The position numbers were made by a program, and so were the translations under genes. DNA of 36,120 bases from Ruminiclostridium sp. (GTDB lineage Bacteria; Bacillota; Clostridia; Oscillospirales; Ruminococcaceae). The notes beneath the pieces are model-generated. The model did no database searches and was not told the origin of the DNA. It saw only the letters and a program-made list of their open reading frames with translations. The DNA lies in NCBI GenBank assembly GCA_017941355.1, contig JAGAWN010000065.1, positions 1-36,120 of the forward strand, given 5' to 3'. Positions 30,941 to 36,120 of this stretch are shown in pieces. The stretch's first letter is position 1; every line of letters starts with the position of its first letter.

Positions 30941-33460
30941 ATGAAAAAGATCAATTGTTTATCTATACTCGCGGCTATGTGTTTAGCGCTCACAGCCTGC
31001 GCGAATGGCGGGAATGCGGCTGATGCCGGAAGCGGCTCCTCTGTGCAGCCGGAAAGCTCCGGAAACGGCACTTCCGCAAACGGCAGCGTTTCCGACGTAC
31101 AGGAAACATCATCTGAGAACGGTTCCGCGTCTGCGGAAGAAACTCAGAGCGCGGAACAGACAGCGGAAACACTGTACACGGTGGAGAAAAGCAGTCTCAG
31201 CCTTGACAGCGGCAATATGTTCACAACACGGGATTATGAGATCGGATATTCGGATTGCACTGTGATCGAACTTTCCGACGGCGGGATAAACGTTTCCGGC
31301 AGAGGCGCTTCCGTAAGCGGCGACACGGTGGCGATCACGGAAGCCGGTTCCTACCTTATAAAAGGTACACTTTCGGACGGGCAGATCGTGGTTGACGCGG
31401 ACGGCGAGAAAGTTCAGATCGTTCTCGAAAACGCGTCGGTGACAAGCAAGGGAAGCGCGGCTCTGTATGTTAAGAATGCGGACAAGGTTTTTGTTACCAC
31501 AGCGGATTCCACAGTCAATATGCTCGCTTCAGCCGGTGAATATGTGAATACAGACGAAAACAATGTTGACGGTGCGGTGTTCTCGAAGTCGGACATTACG
31601 CTCAACGGCTCCGGAAAGCTTACGGTAACGTCTGAAACTGCACACGGCATTGTGTGCAAGGACGATCTTAAGATCACGGGAGGAGAATATGTTATAGATT
31701 CCGCGAAGAAAGGCATTGACTGCAACGAGAGCGTGCGTATCGCAAACGGTGATATCAGGATCACCGGCGGCACGGACGGTATTCACGCGGAGAATGATGA
31801 TGAAGCGGAGAAAGCTTTCGTGTATATCGGAGGCGGTACGATCTCGATCACGAGCGGCGGTGATGCTATAGACGCCTCCGGTGATATAGCCGCTGCGGAC
31901 GGTACCGTGAACATCGTTTCGGACGGCGGCGCGGCAAACGCTCCCGCACACAGCGGTGATCTCGGCGGAATGCGCTGGGATCGTGATCTTAACAGTGCGG
32001 CTGCAAGCGGAACTTCGGACAGCACTTCCTCCGATTCCGCAAAGGGCATCAAATCGGACGGCATAATCACGATCGGCGGCGGCACTTTCGTGATAGACTC
32101 CTCGGACGACGCTCTGCACGCGGCGGGTGCGGTCAATATCACAGGCGGCATTGTCACGGCAAGTTCGGGTGACGACGGGATACACTCCGACACCGGCGTT
32201 CAGATCTCCGGCGGCAGCGTGAAGATCATGCAGAGCTATGAGGGAATCGAGGGCGAGGTCATCGAGATAAGCGGAGGTGCGGTTTATGTCAGAGCTTCCG
32301 ACGACGGTATGAACGCGTCGGGCGGTCAGACTTCAAATTCCGGCTGGGGTATGGAGACCGATGCAAACGCATATCTCATAATCTCCGGAGGCGATGTCAA
32401 CGTGAATGCGGACGGTGACGGACTCGATTCCAACGGCTATCTGCTGGTAAAGGGCGGAACGACTTATGTGAGCGGTCCCACTAATTCCGGCAACGGCGCT
32501 CTCGACTACGGTATATCCGGTACAATTACCGGCGGCACGGTCATTGCGGCAGGAGCTTCCGGAATGGCTGAGAACTTCGGCAATGACTCCACACAGGGTT
32601 CGATCCTTTACACATTTGACGGTATTCAGGCTGCCGGGACGGAGGTCTCGGTCTCTGACAGCAGCGGCAACGTTCTTGCAAGCTTCGCTCCCGAAAAGCA
32701 GTATCAGTGTGCGCTGATCAGCGCTCCCGGTATAACTGCCGGCGGAACATACACGGTCAGTGCCGGGGAGAGCAGCCGGAAAGTTGAAATGACCTCCAAT
32801 ATCTACGGTGCCGGCAGCGGAATGGGCAGCTTCGGCGGACGCGGAGGCATGGGAGAAAAAGAAAACGGCGGTTTCGGCGGCAAAGACGGCGGTGCGTTCG
32901 GCGGCCGCGGCGGCAGAAACAATACCGACAGTATAGCGGCAGACAGCAGCACTCAGTCGGGTCAGACGCAGTCCGATCAGTCTCAGTCCGGTCAGACCCC
33001 GTCGGATAATACACCGTCCGTGCAGTCGCAGACAGATCAGACACGATCCGATCAGGATCAGACTCCCAAAACCCCCGACAGCACCGGCAGTGAGCAGAAT
33101 AATGACGGTAAGCGGAACGGCGGTGAAAACTCCGGTAACGGCAATGAGAACAATGCTCCGGAGGTAACGGATCGGGCTGCTGACGGCGAAAGACCGGAGA
33201 TGCAGAACGGCGAAAGACCGGAATTCCCGCAGGACGGACAGATGCCGGAATTCCCGCAGGACGGACAGATGCCGGGATTCCCGCAGGACGGACAGATGCC
33301 GGGATTCCCGCAGGACGGACAGATGCCGGAGTTCCCGCAGGACGGACAGATGCCGGAATTCCCGCAGGACGGACAGATGCCGGGATTCCCGCAGAACGGC
33401 GGGTTCGGTGATTTCGGCGGACAGAACGGAGCAATGGCACCGCAGGGTACACAGGCATAA
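30941..33460 (+). CDS. Secreted lipoprotein with carbohydrate-binding beta-helix (DUF4353/Cthe_2159-like)
   Basis: 839 aa from ATG 30941, with GGAG eight bases upstream. Signal peptide MKKINCLSILAAMCLALTAC: the lipobox LTAC places the lipidated Cys at residue 20. Then a Ser/Gly/Glu-rich spacer to about 95. Residues about 100-570 are many short repeated strands (SGKLTVTSETAHGIVCKDDL, GGTISITSGGDAIDASG, GGDVNVNADGDGLDSNG), typical of the right-handed parallel beta-helix of this carbohydrate-binding family. Then a Gly-rich stretch, a QSGQTQSDQSQ-like low-complexity region, and about seven 9-residue P(E/G)FPQDGQM repeats. Surface display, perhaps binding plant polysaccharide, is inferred. Confidence 0.9.
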   Translation: MKKINCLSILAAMCLALTACANGGNAADAGSGSSVQPESSGNGTSANGSVSDVQETSSENGSASAEETQSAEQTAETLYTVEKSSLSLDSGNMFTTRDYEIGYSDCTVIELSDGGINVSGRGASVSGDTVAITEAGSYLIKGTLSDGQIVVDADGEKVQIVLENASVTSKGSAALYVKNADKVFVTTADSTVNMLASAGEYVNTDENNVDGAVFSKSDITLNGSGKLTVTSETAHGIVCKDDLKITGGEYVIDSAKKGIDCNESVRIANGDIRITGGTDGIHAENDDEAEKAFVYIGGGTISITSGGDAIDASGDIAAADGTVNIVSDGGAANAPAHSGDLGGMRWDRDLNSAAASGTSDSTSSDSAKGIKSDGIITIGGGTFVIDSSDDALHAAGAVNITGGIVTASSGDDGIHSDTGVQISGGSVKIMQSYEGIEGEVIEISGGAVYVRASDDGMNASGGQTSNSGWGMETDANAYLIISGGDVNVNADGDGLDSNGYLLVKGGTTYVSGPTNSGNGALDYGISGTITGGTVIAAGASGMAENFGNDSTQGSILYTFDGIQAAGTEVSVSDSSGNVLASFAPEKQYQCALISAPGITAGGTYTVSAGESSRKVEMTSNIYGAGSGMGSFGGRGGMGEKENGGFGGKDGGAFGGRGGRNNTDSIAADSSTQSGQTQSDQSQSGQTPSDNTPSVQSQTDQTRSDQDQTPKTPDSTGSEQNNDGKRNGGENSGNGNENNAPEVTDRAADGERPEMQNGERPEFPQDGQMPEFPQDGQMPGFPQDGQMPGFPQDGQMPEFPQDGQMPEFPQDGQMPGFPQNGGFGDFGGQNGAMAPQGTQA
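33218..33400 (+). repeat. 27-bp tandem repeat within the lipoprotein gene
   Basis: About 6.8 units of CCG(G)(A/G)TTCCCGCAGGACGG... (27 bp per unit, from 33218), coding for P(E/G)FPQDGQM. Units alternate between GAA/GAG and GGA at the second codon. In-frame expansion or contraction by 27 bp is possible. Confidence 0.92.
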
Positions 33461-33464
33461 TAAT

Positions 33465-33497
33465 GACCCGGTATGTGATAAGCATACCGGGTCTTTT
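33465..33497 (+). terminator. Terminator after the lipoprotein gene
   Basis: GACCCGGTATG (33465-33475) pairs perfectly with CATACCGGGTC (33483-33493), then TTTT. Confidence 0.9.
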
Positions 33498-33503
33498 GCG
33501 GTT

Positions 33504-34292
33504 TTATTCGGCAAGCTCCGGCAGCAGGCGTTCAAACTCGACACCGTTGCGGGCCGGCTGTCCGTTTCCTATGGTTGCTTCAACAGCCTTGCGGACAAAC
33601 TCCGAAGCTCTTCTGACGGCTTCCACAAACGTGTCGCCGAGCATCATTCTGCCGGTCATTACCGACGCGAATATGTCTCCTGTACCGGGATAAGACGCCG
33701 GGAGCGGCTCCCAGCGCACTGCCGTATATGTGCCGGTTTCGCTGTCCATGCAGATGTTGGCATGTTCGCCTGTCGTAAGCTTCACTCCGGTTATCACCAC
33801 GTCCTTTGACATAGTACATAACAATTCAAGCATATCTCTTGCGCGTGCTTCGGTGAGACGCTCCGAATAGGGCATATCAAGCAGCAGCGCGGCTTCTGTG
33901 AGATTCGGGGTTATAACGTCCGCGTGGCGTACCAGATCTTTCATGCGCTCCACCAGTTTCGGCGTGTAAGTCTGATAACACGATCCGTCGTCGCCCATTA
34001 CCGGATCGACTATGCGCTTCGCTTCCGGAAAAGCTTCAAAAAACTCGATGCAGCTGTCAACCTGCGCGTCGGAACCCAGAAATCCGCTGTATATCGTGTC
34101 AAACTCTATGCCGAGCCGCTTGTAGTGACCGCAGCAGGGTGAGATGAAGTCCGTCATGTCGCGGAATACGAAATCGTCAAATCCGCCGGTGTGGGTAGAT
34201 AGTATGGCTGTCGGAACCGGAACACACTGTATCCCCATTGCCGAAATGATAGGTGTTATCACGGCGAGCGAGCATCGTCCGAATCCGGACAT
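33504..34292 (-). CDS. Pyridoxamine/pyridoxal kinase
   Basis: Ribokinase-like PfkB/PdxK family. Seen: GFGRCSLAVITPIISAMGIQ, PTAILSTHTGGF (substrate loop), SGFLGSDAQVD, IVDPVMGDDG, VITPNLTEAALLLD, and near the C-terminus SYPGTGDIFAS with the catalytic Asp. It phosphorylates B6 vitamers. The ATG at 34292 is the first canonical start, but homologues as I remember them begin about eight to ten residues earlier, with a strand like VAAIHDMSGFGRCS. Those residues (CAAIHD) are encoded upstream in frame, yet no ATG, GTG or TTG precedes them before an upstream TGA; the ribosome site AGAGGGA (34334-34340) is in front of an in-frame ACG at 34328. True start is therefore probably upstream of 34292. Confidence 0.9.
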   Translation of the reverse strand: MSGFGRCSLAVITPIISAMGIQCVPVPTAILSTHTGGFDDFVFRDMTDFISPCCGHYKRLGIEFDTIYSGFLGSDAQVDSCIEFFEAFPEAKRIVDPVMGDDGSCYQTYTPKLVERMKDLVRHADVITPNLTEAALLLDMPYSERLTEARARDMLELLCTMSKDVVITGVKLTTGEHANICMDSETGTYTAVRWEPLPASYPGTGDIFASVMTGRMMLGDTFVEAVRRASEFVRKAVEATIGNGQPARNGVEFERLLPELAE

Positions 34293-34363
34293 ATCGTGTA
34301 TCGCGGCGCAGATTGGCTGTTTTTCCGTAAGTATCCCTCTTTTGCAGTAGAATCATCTGCGTT

Positions 34364-34392
34364 ATTATAGCACGTTTTATCGGTCAAGTCAA
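34364..34392 (-). promoter_or_regulatory. Promoter of the pyridoxamine kinase gene
   Basis: Minus strand TTGACT (34387-34392), 17-base spacer, TATAAT (34364-34369). Transcription should begin near 34357, only about 30 bases before the putative ACG start. Confidence 0.88.
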
Positions 34393-34403
34393 TAGCGCCG
34401 GTA

Positions 34404-34432
34404 TTGCAATTTGCGGCAGAATGTGATATAAT
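34404..34432 (+). promoter_or_regulatory. Promoter of the 240-aa protein gene
   Basis: TTGCAA (34404-34409), 17-base spacer, extended -10 TGATATAAT (TATAAT 34427-34432), about 34 bases before the ATG. It is divergent from the kinase promoter. Confidence 0.85.
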
Positions 34433-34465
34433 GCTCTCAGCAGTTTATTTCAAGGAGTTGTCAAA

Positions 34466-35188
34466 ATGGTAAAGATAGATGATTTCTATAAGCTTTCGGC
34501 ACTGCATAAGGCGATACTTGCCGCAAAGTTCGCAACGTTCCCGGATCCGCAGTACGCCGCGATAACAGAAGATCCCATTCTCGCGGGCATCTCCAACGAG
34601 ATCTACGATGAAATGTGCAGACTGCAGGAAAAACAGATGAAAGGGGCAGGGAAGGACTGGCAGGATTGGCGCAGGGTAAAGACTTCCCGCGGGTACAACG
34701 GTTCATGGCGCATTGCGGTAATGGCTGCAAGAAACGACAGAATGTTCATGGAGCAGAGCAGGGAGGATAAGATAAAGATCGCTAAGTGCTGCCTCAGCCC
34801 CTTTACCTGCACCGAGACGGAACTGAACGAGTTCGTTGACGAGGTCGAGCGTAAAAACGGTGCGCAGAGTATCGAGACTCTGTTCAAAGAAAATGACCTT
34901 GACGGTGCGCAGCTCTATGACCTTTCCCATAACTACCTCGTTACCGGCGGTGAAGCGCGTCTCGTTATCGGCAGCAAGAGGATCCCCGCCTGCGACGTTT
35001 TCTTCTCCGGTGTGCAGACCTTTCGCGTTTCAAAAGAGGGAAGCGCAGGAATCGAGGACAGTATCCCCGCACTGAAAAAATATACCGTCTCCTCCGGCAG
35101 TCTGCAGAAGTTCGATGGTTCCTTCGCAAATGAAAAGTGCAAACTGCGTGTTGTTATCGAGGCTGAACAGGTCGATTATTGGCTTTAA
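34466..35188 (+). CDS. Hypothetical protein, 240 aa
   Basis: I do not recognise a family. ATG 34466 with AAGGAG about ten bases upstream. A soluble protein: an alpha-helical first half (FYKLSALHKAILAAKFATFP, NEIYDEMCRLQEKQMKGAG, SREDKIKIAKCCLS) and a second half with more beta strands (GEARLVIGSKRIPACDVFFSG, KYTVSSGSLQKF). No signal peptide, membrane helix or nucleotide motif. It is a single-gene transcript between a consensus promoter and the tRNA cluster. The stop codon is followed by an AT-rich stretch (35190-35240) with no clear hairpin; TTTTTTT runs there may end transcription. Confidence 0.8.
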   Translation: MVKIDDFYKLSALHKAILAAKFATFPDPQYAAITEDPILAGISNEIYDEMCRLQEKQMKGAGKDWQDWRRVKTSRGYNGSWRIAVMAARNDRMFMEQSREDKIKIAKCCLSPFTCTETELNEFVDEVERKNGAQSIETLFKENDLDGAQLYDLSHNYLVTGGEARLVIGSKRIPACDVFFSGVQTFRVSKEGSAGIEDSIPALKKYTVSSGSLQKFDGSFANEKCKLRVVIEAEQVDYWL

Positions 35189-35241
35189 AATGGGATTTTC
35201 CGCTTTTTTTAAAATTTTTTCAAAAATTTTTGAAAAAACTA

Positions 35242-35270
35242 TTGACAAACTCAGTTTATCGTGATATAAT
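35242..35270 (+). promoter_or_regulatory. Promoter of the tRNA cluster
   Basis: TTGACA (35242-35247), 17-base spacer, TATAAT (35265-35270) with extended TGA. It lies 30 bases before tRNA-Thr. Confidence 0.92.
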
Positions 35271-35299
35271 AATCAAGCAGTTTACGAAAAACTGCTTTC

Positions 35300-35375
35300 G
35301 CTGGTGTAGCTCAGCTGGTAGAGCAGCTGATTTGTAATCAGCAGGTCGGGGGTTCGAATCCGTCCACCAGCTCCA
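35300..35375 (+). tRNA. tRNA-Thr (anticodon TGT)
   Basis: Acceptor GCTGGTG/CACCAGC, discriminator T, encoded CCA. The anticodon arm GCTGA-TTTGTAA-TCAGC gives TGT. D-arm (AGCTCAGCTGGTAGAGC) and T-arm (GGGGGTTCGAATCCG-like) are standard. Confidence 0.97.
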
Positions 35376-35377
35376 AT

Positions 35378-35482
35378 TTATGTCGGTTTTCGCCGGCATA
35401 AAAAATTATATCAATATGCGTTCACGCATTTGATGTACATTGTTCTGCCGGTAATGGCAGGCGCGTTTCCGGTAACGGAAAC
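35378..35482 (+). other. Hairpins in the spacer between tRNA-Thr and tRNA-Tyr
   Basis: Three inverted repeats: TTATGTCGG/CCGGCATAA (about 35377-35402), CTGCC/GGCAG (35444-35459) and GTTTCCG/CGGAAAC (35465-35482). Only the first is followed by an A/T stretch. They may be processing signals or partial terminators. Confidence 0.5.
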
Positions 35483-35489
35483 TTTATGA

Positions 35490-35575
35490 GGAAGCGTTCC
35501 CGAGTGGCCAAAGGGGGCAGACTGTAAATCTGTTGCATCTTTGCTTCGGTGGTCCGAATCCACCCGCTTCCACCA
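35490..35575 (+). tRNA. tRNA-Tyr (anticodon GTA)
   Basis: 86 nt type II tRNA with long variable arm. Acceptor GGAAGCG/CGCTTCC, discriminator A, encoded CCA. The anticodon arm AGACTGTAAATCT gives GTA. Confidence 0.97.
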
Positions 35576-35588
35576 GCAGTTCTTGTGT

Positions 35589-35612
35589 GAGCAGGCGCTT
35601 TAACGCCTGCTC
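35589..35612 (+). other. Hairpin between tRNA-Tyr and tRNA-Pro
   Basis: GAGCAGGCG-ctttaa-CGCCTGCTC, a perfect 9-bp stem without a T-tract directly after it. Possibly a processing site. Confidence 0.5.
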
Positions 35613-35638
35613 GTCGCACATTAACAGTCTTTTGTTTT

Positions 35639-35715
35639 CGAGGTGTGGCTCAGTTTGGTAGAGCGCTGCGTTCGGGACGCAGAGGCCGTGGGTTCAAGTC
35701 CCGTCACCTCGACCA
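35639..35715 (+). tRNA. tRNA-Pro (anticodon CGG)
   Basis: Acceptor CGAGGTG/CACCTCG, discriminator A, encoded CCA. The anticodon arm CTGCG-TTCGGGA-CGCAG gives CGG. A Pro isoacceptor for CCG codons. Confidence 0.97.
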
Positions 35716-35718
35716 CAA

Positions 35719-35765
35719 AAAAATACCCCTCAACCCGCATAAATAAAGGGTTGAGGGGTATTTTT
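35719..35765 (+). terminator. Terminator of the tRNA cluster
   Basis: A perfect 18-base inverted repeat (35719-35736 with 35748-35765), GC-rich core ACCCCTCAACCC, ending in a T-run. A- and T-ends make it bidirectional. Confidence 0.95.
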
Positions 35766-35994
35766 GTTTTACTTTTGTATTTGCAAATTGTAGGAGATTT
35801 TAGGCACATTTTGTCAATGTATGTGGGTCAGTATGTGGGTCAAAAAATTCAGCTAAAAAGATAGGTATGTCTGCCTTCATCTCGGAACGGACATACCGTT
35901 TTCGTTATTTTCTAACGCCTTTTGTGATATTCTAACAAATGACTGACAAGAATGAAAAATTCTGTTAGAATATAACGAAAGGAGCGTTATTGCT
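35766..35994. other. Interval between tRNA-Pro and the Xre-type gene, possible element junction
   Basis: No gene called. It holds two direct copies of TATGTGGGTCA (35819-35829 and 35832-35842), a stem GGTATGTCTG/CGGACATACC (35864-35873 with 35888-35897), and three TTCTAAC-type sites. The minus strand reads a short frame ending FFDPHTDPHTLTKCA, which may be only chance. The abrupt change after a tRNA gene suggests an integration boundary, but no att duplication can be shown. Confidence 0.45.
35927..35973 (+). promoter_or_regulatory. Operator-like inverted repeat with promoter, before the Xre gene
   Basis: ATATTCTAACA (35927-35937) and TGTTAGAATAT (35963-35973) are perfect inverted copies. Between and over them is a promoter: CTGACA (35943-35948), 17-base spacer, TAGAAT (35966-35971). 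One arm lies just upstream of -35 and the other covers -10, as in an autorepressed gene. A partial third copy (TTTCTAACG) is at 35909-35917. Confidence 0.8.
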
Positions 35995-36120
35995 ATGGTA
36001 AAGATTACTTTGTCAACGAAGCTTGGCGAGCTCCGTATGACGCAGGCAGAATTGTCCCGCAAGACCGGCATCAGACCTTCGACGATCAGCGAATGGTACA
36101 ACGGCTTTGCGGAACGGATC
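35995..36120 (+). CDS. Xre/Cro-type helix-turn-helix regulator, 5' part
   Basis: The frame runs off the right end of the window; 42 codons are visible. They encode MVKITLSTKLGELRMTQAEL then SRKTGIRPSTISEWYNGFAERI, a classic HTH_3 (Cro/CI-type) domain: a helix, then TQAELSRKTGIRPSTISEWYNG with the turn at TGI and the recognition helix PSTISEW. Start ATG 35995 with AAAGGAG about ten bases upstream. The operator-like palindrome over its promoter suggests autoregulation. Whether a phage repressor, an antitoxin or a free-standing regulator follows cannot be told. Confidence 0.9.
   Translation, partial: MVKITLSTKLGELRMTQAELSRKTGIRPSTISEWYNGFAERI

Noticed and set aside
33218-33400. Tandem repeats taken as a CRISPR array
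   Set aside because: Units are contiguous 27-bp repeats without spacers and are in frame within a coding region; no cas genes are present.
35643-35864. A plus-strand frame through tRNA-Pro ending MYVGQYVGQKIQLKR
   Set aside because: It runs through the tRNA and terminator; the tail may only be chance. The repeated VGQ looks like the end of some integrases, but this cannot be supported without more sequence.

Overview
The window looks like chromosomal DNA of a Gram-positive anaerobe of the Ruminococcus type (Oscillospiraceae, Bacillota). Reasons: near-consensus TTGACA/TTGACT-17 bp-TATAAT promoters and strong GGAGG ribosome sites; a T-box leader; a type 2 isoleucyl-tRNA synthetase; a YabE-like G5/3D protein; a GH9 glycosidase; and a VTC-DUF4956-carbohydrate-binding lipoprotein cluster of the kind I associate with gut and rumen Clostridia. 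The family calls rest on motifs read by eye; no search was run.

Layout. 1-4.7 kb (+): 3' end of hemW, a dus tRNA-dihydrouridine synthase, a DUF4177-like/ACT fusion protein, an unknown protein, a short-chain dehydrogenase and an Mrp/NBP35 ATPase, closed by a strong terminator. 4.7-8.7 kb (-): a small unknown protein and a heterodimeric ABC exporter in which one subunit has a degenerate ATP site. 8.7-9.3 kb: non-coding, with an intergenic repeat, two copies of a tRNA terminator and tRNA-Leu(CAG). 9.35-13.6 kb (+): a consensus promoter and an Ile-type T-box leader, followed not directly by ileS but by an AT-rich flavodoxin gene and then ileS. 13.65-17.5 kb (-): a four-gene signalling operon (GGDEF protein, RsbW-like kinase, STAS protein, membrane-bound SpoIIE-type phosphatase). 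17.6-18.8 kb (+): pta. 18.9-23.9 kb (-): G5/3D wall protein, PDZ-radical SAM-DUF512 protein, rpmF, a P-loop protein and pgi. 24.2-27.3 kb (+): an MFS transporter and asnB, whose ribosome site lies in a perfect inverted repeat. 27.4-29.05 kb (-): a GH9 enzyme without a signal peptide. 29.2 kb: a MITE-like element. 29.4-33.5 kb (+): VTC polyphosphate-polymerase-like protein, DUF4956 membrane protein and a large lipoprotein with a repetitive tail. 33.5-34.3 kb (-): pyridoxamine kinase with a start-codon problem. 34.4-35.2 kb (+): an unknown protein. 35.2-35.8 kb (+): tRNA-Thr(TGT), tRNA-Tyr(GTA), tRNA-Pro(CGG). 35.8 kb to the end: an apparent junction zone and an Xre-type regulator that runs off the window, with an operator-like palindrome over its promoter.

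Most genes are housekeeping (tRNA modification and charging, acetate and sugar-phosphate metabolism, Fe-S delivery, ribosome). The parts most worth a second look are the VTC/DUF4956/lipoprotein cassette, the partner-switching operon with a GGDKF domain and no visible target, the T-box that now leads a flavodoxin gene, the DUF4177-ACT fusion, the asnB hairpin and the pyridoxamine kinase start.
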